From JAGPKI01 sp052034135 (GTDB taxonomy: Bacteria; Caldisericota; Caldisericia; UBA6126; JAGPKI01): 20,838 nucleotides of DNA. The stretch is taken from NCBI GenBank assembly GCA_052034135.1, contig JBPOJC010000008.1:1-20838 (forward strand). Reading direction: 5' to 3'. A program made the translations under genes and the position numbers. The notes beneath the pieces are model-generated. The model had not been told where the DNA came from. It searched no databases and was given only the letters and a program-made list of their open reading frames with translations. Below, piece after piece: positions 7,728 to 15,312 of the stretch. Position 1 is the stretch's first letter. Each line of letters starts with the position of its first letter.

Positions 7728-7827
7728 ATTGTGTGGAGTTCGGGGGTGACAGTTTGTAGAGATTCGTGAATGACAGTTTGTAAACATTCGGGGGTGACAA
7801 TTGTGTGGATTTCGAGGATGACAAGTT
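7716..7827. repeat. Tandem units of the right half of the palindromic element
   Basis: Four further units of about 24 bp follow the cloverleaf, each ending (G/A)TGACA and starting near TTCGGGG, for example TTCGGGGGTGACAGTTTGTA. The last 33 bases (7795-7827) are identical to 18623-18655. Where the array at 7368-7680 multiplies the left half of the element, this one multiplies the right half. Confidence 0.75.
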
Positions 7828-7922
7828 ACATTGATTCCTGATAAATGATTTTGGGAATTTCACTATACCGCAGAATTGCAATATCCTTACAATGTAAGGA
7901 GTAACTTAATTATAATCACTTT

Positions 7923-8081
7923 TTAACGTCTCTTCAGTAAAACATATGCATAAACAGAATTTTTCATAGAGGGTTCAATCGCACTTTGAATTCTTAAAAA
8001 TCGCGTTATAGCAACAATGAGCCTTATCACAAGCGCCACCACAGAAGCAGCTAAAATAGCTATAATCAAACTTGCAATCAT
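7923..8081 (-). CDS. Small single-pass membrane protein, 52 residues
   Basis: Reading from ATG 8081, the frame gives MIASLIIAILAASVVALVIR, an uninterrupted hydrophobic helix of about 18-25 residues. A basic, partly amphipathic tail follows and ends VLLKRR at TAA (7923-7925). GAGGG about ten bases upstream and AGGA nearer the start give a plausible ribosome binding site. There is no recognisable family. The sense of the helix (few charges before it, Arg-rich after) suggests the C-terminus is in the cytoplasm. It is monocistronic, between the repeat field and the AT-rich gap below hsdR. One-helix peptides of this size are often toxins or regulators of membrane partners, but nothing here decides that. 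Confidence 0.5.
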   Translation of the reverse strand: MIASLIIAILAASVVALVIRLIVAITRFLRIQSAIEPSMKNSVYAYVLLKRR

Positions 8082-8275
8082 ATTCCTGCTTTCCCTCTAA
8101 ACAATTTTTAGACAATGAAATTTGTGATAATTTTGTAAATGTTCTTCTTTAAATGCTATTATCGCTTTATTAATTTTCTATCTTTATTTAGCTTTTATAT
8201 TCTTTCAGCTAATTCTTTAATTTTATCTCAAACTGTATCATTCTCCGATAAGAACAATAGGCATATTTAGAGGAA

Positions 8276-8302
8276 GTTCAATTGAAATATGCTCAATTGA
8301 AC
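8276..8302. promoter_or_regulatory. Perfect 10-bp inverted repeat, possible operator
   Basis: GTTCAATTGA (8276-8285) and TCAATTGAAC (8293-8302) are separated by AATATGC. There is no T-run on either side, so a terminator is unlikely. It lies about 195 bases upstream of the 52-residue membrane protein gene and 360 bases beyond the hsdR stop. The arms themselves contain the palindrome TCAATTGA. Confidence 0.4.
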
Positions 8303-8449
8303 GATAATTTCTAATTATTATATTTATTTATCCTTGGCATAGTACATAAATCACATTCAACACTAAATCATTTTAGAAATAATTCTTAAAATTTTCATTC
8401 TTTTTACCAAGAATTTTTTTTCTCTCCTTTTTGGTTAAAAACAAATATA

Positions 8450-8500
8450 GACAAATTCACTGTTAATAAGAAATTTTTTACTTTTTATTAACATTTTGTC
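8450..8500. repeat. Long imperfect hairpin downstream of hsdR
   Basis: TGTTAATAA (8461-8469) pairs perfectly with TTATTAACA (8485-8493), and an outer arm GACAAA (8450-8455) pairs with TTTGTC (8495-8500), leaving a short bulge. On the minus strand the hairpin is followed by a modest T-rich stretch, so a weak terminator for hsdR is possible. The stem is nearly all A-T. The remainder of 8082-8660 is AT-rich and I see no gene in it. Confidence 0.35.
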
Positions 8501-8663
8501 AAAAAATAACTCATTTTTTCCACTATTTTGGTTAATAAATTGACATTTTACCTATTACACCTAATTTCCAAATCTATATAAAATAATTTATAGTATCAGT
8601 TATTCTGAAATGTAAATTTAATTGAAGTTTAATTTTTCATGAATACCATCTACTGAACCTTTA

Positions 8664-11600
8664 TTATTTCTGGGTTAATTCATCTGCAATCATTTCTGCT
8701 TGTTTAAGTACAGTCTCAGTAGCTATAGCCTGCATGTCTGGTGGATAGCCATACTGTCTTAATGTTCGTTTCACAATTACCTTTAATTTTGCTCTAACAC
8801 TTTCTTTTATTGTCCAATCTATTGAGACATTTTCTTTCACCTTTTGATACAGAACAACAGCTAATTCTCGTAATTTTTCCTTTTGCATGAGCTCTCTTGC
8901 ACTTTTGTTATCTGCAATTGCAGTATAAAATGCGTACTCGTAATCAGATAATCCTAACTCCTCTGGCTCTTTATCCATTTCCTTTATTTCTTTGCTTAAT
9001 TTAATAAGCTCTTCAATAACTTCAGCTGCTGTAATGGCTTTATTGTGGTATCTGTTTATAGAAGCTTCGAGCATCTCCATAAGTGTTCGGCTCTGCACAA
9101 GGTTCTTTTTCGATCTTGACTTTATTTCATCATTCAGAAGCTTTTTTAACACCTCCAAGGCAATGTTCTTGTGCTCCATATTCCGGACTTCTAATAAAAA
9201 TTCCTCAGAAAGTATGGAAATATCAGGTTTCTTCATTCCGGCAGCATCAAAAATATCTATTACTTTATCAGATACGAGTGCTTGATCTATAACCTGCTTG
9301 ATTGTAGTTTCTATTTCTTCACTTGTTTTCCCTGTTCCAGTAATGTCAAACTTTACAAGCCTTGCTTTTACTGCTTGATAGAACGCAACTTCATCTTTAA
9401 CTACCATTGCCTTCTCATGAGGGATTGCTATAGAGAAAGCTTTTGACAAAGCTGTAACTTCATCAATATATCGCTTTTTACCATTTTCAAGACCAAGGAT
9501 GTGCTCCTCGGAGGAAAGGATAATTGAAAGTTTTGTTGATGTATCGGCTGTAAAATAGGGTTTATAATCAAAACCATGAAACATCTGAGAAACAACTTCC
9601 AATTTCTCAAGCATAACTTTGACTGCCTGTTCCTGAAGAACGGCAGGATCACCTCTACCTCCACTTTCTGCATAAAAGGATAAAGCTTCCTTCAAATCTG
9701 AAGCTATTCCAAGATAATCCACAATCAAACCACCTGGCTTATCTTTATATACTCTGTTTACTCTTGCTATTGCCTGCATAAGCGTATGACCTCTCATTGG
9801 CTTATCAAGGTACATTGTATGCAAACAAGGGACATCAAACCCTGTGAGCCACATATCACAAACAATTACAAGCTTCATTTCATCGTCAGGATTTTTCATT
9901 CGAGCCGCAAAAATACGCCTCTGCTCCTTTGTTGTGTGGTGCTTTGACATCTCAGGTCCATCCGACGATGCAGAAGTCATAACAACTTTAATTGCACCTT
10001 TTCTGATATCATCACTATGCCATTGCGGTCTTATCCTGATAATTTCACTATACAAGTCAGCAGCGATACGCCTTGACATAGTAACTATCATGCCTTTCCC
10101 TTCAAATACCTCCTGGCGCTGCTCAAAATGAGTAACTATATCTAATGCAATTTGTCTTATTCGTTCTTTACTTCCAACAAGTGCTTCAAGTTGTGTCCAT
10201 TTGGCTTTAGCTTTTTGAGTTTCTGCGAGATCGTCTAATTTCAGTTCTTCATCAAGCTGAGCAACTAACTTTTTACCCTCGTCACTAAGTTCTATTTTTG
10301 CTAATCTGCTCTCATAATATATTTTAACTATTGCTCCATCATCCTGTGCCTGCGAAATATCATAGATATCAACATAATTTCCGAAAACAGCAGGTGTATT
10401 TCTGTCTTCTTTTTCTATTGGTGTACCCGTGAAACCTATGTAGGTTGCATTAGGTAGAGCATCCCGCATATATTTTGCAAAACCATAAACAGTCTTTTTA
10501 CCAGTGACTCTGCCATTTTCATCTATCTCATCTACTGTTTTTGCTTTGAAGCCATATTGGGTACGGTGCGCTTCGTCAACAATTACAATAATATTTTTTC
10601 GTTCTGATAGCGTTGGGTAAACATTACCTTCTTCAGGCTGAAACTTTTGTATTGTCGTAAACACCACACCACCTGATGCAACATTCAGTAGTTCTTTTAG
10701 ATGTTCTCTGTCTTGAGCCTGAACAGGATCCTGCCGTAAAAGTTGTTTTGAAGCTGCGAAAGTATCATACAACTGATCATCAAGGTCATTTCTATCAGTA
10801 ATTACAAGTATTGTAGGATTGTCTAATGTCAAAATAATCTTACCTGCGAAAAACACCATTGAAAGCGATTTACCACTTCCTTGAGTATGCCAAATAACTC
10901 CTCCTTTGCGGTCTCCTAATGGCTGAGTATTTACGCTGTTTAGTCCAAAATTTTCAGGAGATTCCTTCGCCCTCTGGCTGTTGTATTCTTTCTCTATAAA
11001 GTAACCTGATGCCCTGAGAGCTGATTCCACGGCTTTATTTACAGCAAAATATTGATGGTAATAAGCAAGCTTCTTGACTGTTTGAATTGATGTGATGCCA
11101 GTCTCTTTATCCTCTCTTCGGGATTTATCAAATACAATAAAGTGACGGATAATATCAAGCAAAGTTTTCCTGTTGAGCATTCCTTTAATAAGCGTCTCCA
11201 ATTGACTAATAAGATAGGACTCATCCTTTTTACCATCGATCGACTTCCATGCCATAAAATGAGTGTAATCATACGATATTGATCCAGCTTTTGCTTCCAA
11301 GCCATCTGAGATTACAATGAAACCATTATAATGAAATAGATTAGAAATCATTTCTTTATATGTCTGAGTCTGCCTAAAGGCAGAGTGAATAGTTGCTTGC
11401 TCATCTGCAGGATTTTTCAATTCTATAACAACCAGAGGGATTCCATTAACAAAGAGAATAAGATCGGGCCGCTTATTTATATTATTCTGAACTATCGTAA
11501 ACTGATTGACAACAAGGAATTCGTTATCCTCGAGGTTAGTAAAATCGATGAGCCACACAAGATCGCCCCTTTCAACACCATCTTTCTGATAAGTTACCTT

Positions 11601-11891
11601 TATTCCCTCGGTCAACATTCTGTGGAAGGCTTCATTATTAGCAATAAGTTCTGGAAAATTAAGTCGCTGAATTTGCTTGATCGCATCTTCCCTCGCCTCG
11701 GATGGAATTGTAGGATTAATTGCTTCAACAGCTTTCCGCAAGCGGTCGAGCAGTAGAACATCTTCAAAAGATTTCCTTTCAGCTTTCTCTCCATCAGGTG
11801 CTATATCAGGTCCAGCCATGTATTCATAGCCCAAACCCTCAAGCAACTCTATAGCAAATTCTTCAACCGAAGATTCAGTGATGCGAGTCAA
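8664..11891 (-). CDS. hsdR: Type I restriction enzyme, restriction (R) subunit
   Basis: The 1075-residue motor and nuclease of a type I R-M complex. The N-terminal PD-(D/E)xK site is Asp143 (KRPDLILFVNG) with Glu157-x-Lys159 (VIELKNP). The SF2 translocase has Walker A TQGSGKS (about 336-342), DEAH (about 439-442), motif III GFTGTP (about 487) and motif VI MQAIARVNRVY (about 725). A helical C-terminus would contact HsdM/HsdS. The start is TTG at 11891, overlapping the TGA of the preceding gene as TTGA, so translation is coupled. With HsdM and HsdS it should cut unmodified DNA far from the recognition site after ATP-driven translocation. Every motif looks intact. By eye it is less A+T-rich than the flanking intergenic DNA. 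Confidence 0.95.
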   Translation of the reverse strand: MTRITESSVEEFAIELLEGLGYEYMAGPDIAPDGEKAERKSFEDVLLLDRLRKAVEAINPTIPSEAREDAIKQIQRLNFPELIANNEAFHRMLTEGIKVTYQKDGVERGDLVWLIDFTNLEDNEFLVVNQFTIVQNNINKRPDLILFVNGIPLVVIELKNPADEQATIHSAFRQTQTYKEMISNLFHYNGFIVISDGLEAKAGSISYDYTHFMAWKSIDGKKDESYLISQLETLIKGMLNRKTLLDIIRHFIVFDKSRREDKETGITSIQTVKKLAYYHQYFAVNKAVESALRASGYFIEKEYNSQRAKESPENFGLNSVNTQPLGDRKGGVIWHTQGSGKSLSMVFFAGKIILTLDNPTILVITDRNDLDDQLYDTFAASKQLLRQDPVQAQDREHLKELLNVASGGVVFTTIQKFQPEEGNVYPTLSERKNIIVIVDEAHRTQYGFKAKTVDEIDENGRVTGKKTVYGFAKYMRDALPNATYIGFTGTPIEKEDRNTPAVFGNYVDIYDISQAQDDGAIVKIYYESRLAKIELSDEGKKLVAQLDEELKLDDLAETQKAKAKWTQLEALVGSKERIRQIALDIVTHFEQRQEVFEGKGMIVTMSRRIAADLYSEIIRIRPQWHSDDIRKGAIKVVMTSASSDGPEMSKHHTTKEQRRIFAARMKNPDDEMKLVIVCDMWLTGFDVPCLHTMYLDKPMRGHTLMQAIARVNRVYKDKPGGLIVDYLGIASDLKEALSFYAESGGRGDPAVLQEQAVKVMLEKLEVVSQMFHGFDYKPYFTADTSTKLSIILSSEEHILGLENGKKRYIDEVTALSKAFSIAIPHEKAMVVKDEVAFYQAVKARLVKFDITGTGKTSEEIETTIKQVIDQALVSDKVIDIFDAAGMKKPDISILSEEFLLEVRNMEHKNIALEVLKKLLNDEIKSRSKKNLVQSRTLMEMLEASINRYHNKAITAAEVIEELIKLSKEIKEMDKEPEELGLSDYEYAFYTAIADNKSARELMQKEKLRELAVVLYQKVKENVSIDWTIKESVRAKLKVIVKRTLRQYGYPPDMQAIATETVLKQAEMIADELTQK

Positions 11892-12523
11892 CGCTCTATC
11901 TCCCTAAATGCTTCAAGCTCATTTAAATATGCATCATTATCTACATAGAATAATATTTCACTTGCAGAATAAGAATAATCACCTATTGCAAATTCACCAA
12001 AAATATCATCCAAATAATCATTGAAATCAGGGTTATTATCAAAATAATATTTCTTTTTGGATATTTTGGTACGACTCTCGCTCTCAAATAATCTAATAAG
12101 AAACATAGCTATAGCCTCTGTTGTATCTATAATAAGATCTCTTGTCATTTCGTCAATTTTGCTATTCCGTTCTTTTAATTCTTCTATTGTTCCGCCATGA
12201 GAAGTTCTTCCTATTTCATTCCTAAGATTTCCAATTTGTTGACCGATAGTTGCCAATGCCCTAGAAATCTGAACAACTGGTTCTGAATTTGAATACCCCA
12301 TTACTGTAAAAGCTTTTTTTAATACTTTGTTGATGCTTAAATTATTTTCAATTGCGTTATCTTTTGATTTACATATTTCTTTACAAATTGTCTCAAGTAG
12401 TGATTTTGCATTTTCTATTGCAATACTAACATCAGATTCAATATATGCGTCTATCCTCTGAATGTAATCTTTTAATCCTGACCATCGTCCATACTGTTCA
12501 ATTAACTGGCTTAATTTCTCCAT
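11888..12523 (-). CDS. Abi-C-like (abortive infection family) protein
   Basis: A 211-residue, mostly helical protein. The block IENAKSLLETICKEICKSKD (36-55) and the later LATIGQQIGNLRNEIGRTSH with following Gly (about 90-110) match my recollection of the abortive-infection C-terminal domain, which has a form like 'ARxLLExxCKxIL ... LRNxxGxxHG'. The RN...HG pair resembles an HEPN-type RNase motif, but the R-to-H spacing of seven is longer than the usual four to six, so catalysis is uncertain. The C-terminal 60 residues are acidic and unlike anything I know. It sits 23 bases after hsdS and overlaps hsdR by four bases, so it is made with the restriction subunit. It might act as a back-up growth-arrest effector or a modulator of HsdR. 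Family call moderate; function inferred from context. Confidence 0.6.
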   Translation of the reverse strand: MEKLSQLIEQYGRWSGLKDYIQRIDAYIESDVSIAIENAKSLLETICKEICKSKDNAIENNLSINKVLKKAFTVMGYSNSEPVVQISRALATIGQQIGNLRNEIGRTSHGGTIEELKERNSKIDEMTRDLIIDTTEAIAMFLIRLFESESRTKISKKKYYFDNNPDFNDYLDDIFGEFAIGDYSYSASEILFYVDNDAYLNELEAFREIER

Positions 12524-12546
12524 AAACTAATTTACCTTACTTACCC

Positions 12547-13701
12547 TTATATTTCTACCCTCACTTCGCCACTCATAAGTTTTGGCAGAAGAGTGTCTCG
12601 AAGATTCTCAAGGGTACGGATTTGAACTTGATTAAAAGAAATTTTGATGAAAAATGGTTTTACTATTTCATTGAATCTTAACAATGTTGTATCATCCGGT
12701 TTTGGTATCATTATTTGATTTAAACTGTCGTTATTAATATCCGGTTGAACTGTTCCGCTAACAAAACTGTCTCTTATCTCTTGAAATTCTGTACTCATTA
12801 TATAACACCAAACGTAATAGTGACTCAATGCGGTTGTTTTTAGTCCTGTAAATCCTGTCGATAAAATTAAATTATGTAAATTTTGAGAATAATCAGTAAA
12901 CATTAATAATTTTCTTACGCCTCCTTTTTTAGCAAACCAAACCGAATTAACAACTGGTTCCATATTTGCTCTTGAAGGTCTATTTTCAAAAGTTATAGAT
13001 GTTTCACCTTTAACTTCAGTATTATCTACATCTCCCGTTGCTAAATAAGTCTTTTCTCCCTCAAAATAATTTATTCCACTTGATATGATTGTAGCTAAAT
13101 TACTGTTACCTAGTGGCACTTCTTCCCAGCTATCGTCAACTTCTTCTATAAACCACTGACGGAAAATTGTTTCTGCCAGCTGCTCTAATGTATGGTTTTC
13201 GTTATGAAGCAAGTCTATCTTGTCATCAAGACTTCCAAGCACAGAAGCAATAGCCCTCTGCTCAGATAAAGGAGGAAGAAGAACATCGACATTTTCTAAA
13301 TCACTTTTATTTATCGAGCCAAAAACAGTTCCACTTTCAGAAATAAGAACTTTATCCTTAATAAAATGTAATAAATAAAACAAAAAGATATTATCTCCTG
13401 ATTTTGAACTTAGTGATGATAGACCACGGCCTATACAAATTTGTTGATTTGCAATATTTATTTCACCTACTGGTGCTCTTACACTGAACAAAATATCTCC
13501 TTTATTTGCAATTTTCTTAGGGTTAGTGCAATATGTACTGATCGTCGGAAATCGTTTTCCAAATGTCCTATTACCTTGCAAAAATGGAATTCCATTGCCT
13601 AAATTATTATAAAATTTTGATTTTGGAGATTGTCCCATGTTAACTTGAGCATAATCTCCAAGTTTACATTCTCTCCAACCTTCTGGTATCTTATCAGTCA
13701 T
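12547..13701 (-). CDS. hsdS: Type I restriction enzyme, specificity (S) subunit
   Basis: The 384-residue subunit sets the bipartite DNA target for both methylation and restriction. It has the two-repeat HsdS layout. TRD1 runs from IPEGWRECKLGDYAQVNMGQ (about 5-24). The central conserved helix is LSEQRAIASVLGSLDDKIDL (about 148-167), followed by LAETIFRQWFIEEVDDSWEE. TRD2 covers about 200-335, and the distal conserved helix ends TLENLRDTLLPKLMSGEVRV. Both recognition domains are divergent, as expected, and the target cannot be predicted. The ATG at 13701 overlaps the upstream nuclease-like gene by eight bases. No neighbouring partial hsdS or recombinase is seen, so phase variation by inversion is not indicated. 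Confidence 0.93.
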   Translation of the reverse strand: MTDKIPEGWRECKLGDYAQVNMGQSPKSKFYNNLGNGIPFLQGNRTFGKRFPTISTYCTNPKKIANKGDILFSVRAPVGEINIANQQICIGRGLSSLSSKSGDNIFLFYLLHFIKDKVLISESGTVFGSINKSDLENVDVLLPPLSEQRAIASVLGSLDDKIDLLHNENHTLEQLAETIFRQWFIEEVDDSWEEVPLGNSNLATIISSGINYFEGEKTYLATGDVDNTEVKGETSITFENRPSRANMEPVVNSVWFAKKGGVRKLLMFTDYSQNLHNLILSTGFTGLKTTALSHYYVWCYIMSTEFQEIRDSFVSGTVQPDINNDSLNQIMIPKPDDTTLLRFNEIVKPFFIKISFNQVQIRTLENLRDTLLPKLMSGEVRVEI

Positions 13702-14230
13702 TGGGAAAATTCCTCTTTAGTGTTTTTGTACTGCTTTGCCCATCTTGTTGCCATGATACACACTTCCCGTTTTGACTAACAAACCAACACAATTTAGCTT
13801 CTTCAATCTTACGGTGGAAATAGATCCATAAGCCAAACTGATAATGGTAATCAGGACTTTCAACATATGTTTTTATTTTACTCTTATCATGCTCATTTAT
13901 TTCGTAGTTAGTAGAGTTTTTAGTCCTCACTCTCTTAGCCTCGATTACAACTAAATTATATTGAGTGTTTCTCAGATGTATGATTACATCCGAATACGAT
14001 GTATCTTGATTAGGGAGATCCTCGGGCACGTCTTCCCCTCTTCGATTATATTCGCAATCGACATTCCACTCTGGAAATCGGAACTGAATATATTCTGCAA
14101 ATTTATGAGTAATTGACCCTTCATTAGCAGTATTTGTTATAAGAAAGTGCTCATTTTTGTAAAGCCATATTAACACTTGCTTAATCTTGTCGTTTAATTC
14201 TTCAAAGCTCGATATCAAAACAGTACTCAC
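13694..14230 (-). CDS. Putative PD-(D/E)xK nuclease-fold protein
   Basis: Counting from the proposed GTG start, Asp81 in TSYSDVIIHL and Glu97-x-Lys99 in NLVVIEAKRVR form a textbook D-(x)n-ExK pattern on two predicted strands. They are preceded by the helix ITHKFAEYIQFRFPEWNVDC and by EYNRRGEDVP, a segment I associate with uncharacterised restriction-endonuclease-like proteins. I place the start at GTG 14230 because AAGGGG (14239-14244) lies eight bases upstream; the frame extends to GTG 14251. The protein is then 178 residues with no DNA-binding domain of its own. Its last eight bases overlap the hsdS start, so it is translated with the specificity subunit. It could be a second nuclease of the complex or an independent defence gene. 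The nuclease fold is likely; its role is inference. Confidence 0.6.
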   Translation of the reverse strand: MSTVLISSFEELNDKIKQVLIWLYKNEHFLITNTANEGSITHKFAEYIQFRFPEWNVDCEYNRRGEDVPEDLPNQDTSYSDVIIHLRNTQYNLVVIEAKRVRTKNSTNYEINEHDKSKIKTYVESPDYHYQFGLWIYFHRKIEEAKLCWFVSQNGKCVSWQQDGQSSTKTLKRNFPND

Positions 14231-14302
14231 AGTCACTACCCCTTTTTTCACTCGTTAACAGTTTACACAAAATCTCTGGTTTATTGTGCAGTTCTTGTAA
14301 GG

Positions 14303-14362
14303 TATGCACAACACCTATGCACTTATCAACAGGTATGCACAAATTTCTCATTTTTTATGCAC
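14303..14362. promoter_or_regulatory. Four TATGCAC direct repeats in the 155-bp intra-operon gap
   Basis: TATGCAC begins at 14303, 14316, 14334 and 14356; read on the minus strand, each is GTGCATA, twice within TTGTGCATACC. It is the only sizeable gap in the RM locus, between the ORF6N gene and the nuclease gene. Repeated heptamers next to genes for DNA-binding proteins are often operator sites, so an internal promoter regulating the nuclease-hsdS-abi-hsdR part is plausible. No strong -35/-10 pair is clear. Confidence 0.4.
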
Positions 14363-14385
14363 CCCCTATTCTTAAACAACATTTT

Positions 14386-15312
14386 TCAGTTTCTCTCTTT
14401 AAGCTTTGATAGCATATCCACTGCGCCGATATCCATTTTTGAGAATGCAAACCACTTTTTTCCAAGATCTTTTAGAGAGGCGCCAAAATGATAGAGATCG
14501 GCTTCGTCTAAAATGATAAAACGGTCATGAGCACTTTGAAAATCCCTAAGTTCAACAAGTGGGTACTGCTCGTTACATTTTTGCACATCTTGAATTAGTG
14601 CTTTAGACGGATTCTTTGTATATAGGACAACTTTTACATCTTTTTTTCGCTTAGTAAGAAGTGTTAACACGCTATCGTCAAGGTAATTATCTATAATAAT
14701 TATTGATTTTTCAGCGCTTTTAAAAAGATCAGAAACGAAAATATGGGCATCAAATATCTGCCCATCATAGAATATGCCCTGCTTTGGCTGAATTTCCCTT
14801 GACTCTAAAACCTTGATTACCTTGTCTATCTTTTGGTCAGTTTCAAGCTGCTTAAGTTCCAACGTGTCAAGCCGTTGGAAGACCTGTGCATTTGCCAGTA
14901 TGAACCTGCGCATAGCAACAAACGCATCTATTATTTTTACGCTCATTTCTACAGCTGTGTCCGTCTTTAATACGGCAGAAAGCATGGCTACACCTTGCTC
15001 TGTGAATGCATAGGGCAGGTATTTTCGATGTTTCCCCTGTCTACTTTCTAAGGTCACATTTTGTGATGTTAAAGCATCATCTTTTTCTAAGATCACAATT
15101 TGTGATCTTAGAAGCTCATATTCATTTGGAGTAAGTTTGAAGCAAAACCTCTCCGGGAACCTGCCCTTGTTTCTTTTAACTGCTTGATTCAACGCTCTGG
15201 TTTCAACATTGTAGAGAAAAGCAAGATCTTCGTCAAGCATCACATAAAAGCCCCGAATGGAGTATATTCTGCTTTGAATGTTTTCGATACTTAATAATTC
15301 ATTATCACTCAC
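14386..15312 (-). CDS. ORF6N-domain DNA-binding protein, RM accessory
   Basis: The N-terminal domain (about 7-95) carries the ORF6N signature: IYSIRGFYVMLDEDLAFLYN, then ALNQAVKRNKGRFPERFCFK and LTPNEYELL. It continues with PYAFTEQGVAMLSAVLKT and a coiled linker (about 140-170). The C-terminal half (about 180-308), with IIIIDNYLDDSVLTLL and AHDRFIILDEADLYHFGASL, resembles one half of a phospholipase-D-like fold, although the HxK is degenerate (HDR). Proteins of this architecture are common beside type I RM genes and in prophages, and their function is unknown. The start is GTG 15312, overlapping the hsdM stop by eight bases (GTGAGTGA), so it is made with HsdM. It may regulate the locus through the TATGCAC sites just beyond its own stop; that is inference. 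Confidence 0.8.
   Translation of the reverse strand: MSDNELLSIENIQSRIYSIRGFYVMLDEDLAFLYNVETRALNQAVKRNKGRFPERFCFKLTPNEYELLRSQIVILEKDDALTSQNVTLESRQGKHRKYLPYAFTEQGVAMLSAVLKTDTAVEMSVKIIDAFVAMRRFILANAQVFQRLDTLELKQLETDQKIDKVIKVLESREIQPKQGIFYDGQIFDAHIFVSDLFKSAEKSIIIIDNYLDDSVLTLLTKRKKDVKVVLYTKNPSKALIQDVQKCNEQYPLVELRDFQSAHDRFIILDEADLYHFGASLKDLGKKWFAFSKMDIGAVDMLSKLKERN

Noticed and set aside
7481..7881. Open reading frames on both strands across the repeat arrays (7481-7759, 7506-7709 plus; 7639-7881 minus)
   Set aside because: They arise from the repeat period, give low-complexity Cys/Phe/His or Ser/Pro/Asn peptides, overlap each other and lack ribosome binding sites.
8539..8590. TTGACA at about 8539 as a plus-strand promoter
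   Set aside because: No convincing -10 at the right distance and no plus-strand gene downstream; it would point into the 3' end of hsdR.
11385..11756. 123-codon plus-strand frame opposite hsdR
   Set aside because: Shadow of a well-supported hsdR reading frame, without a start signal or domain. The same applies to 8992-9285, 9083-9292 and 9844-10131.
12547..13701. Possible phase-variable hsdS by inversion
   Set aside because: Only one hsdS is present, with no partial copies, inverted repeats within it or adjacent recombinase.
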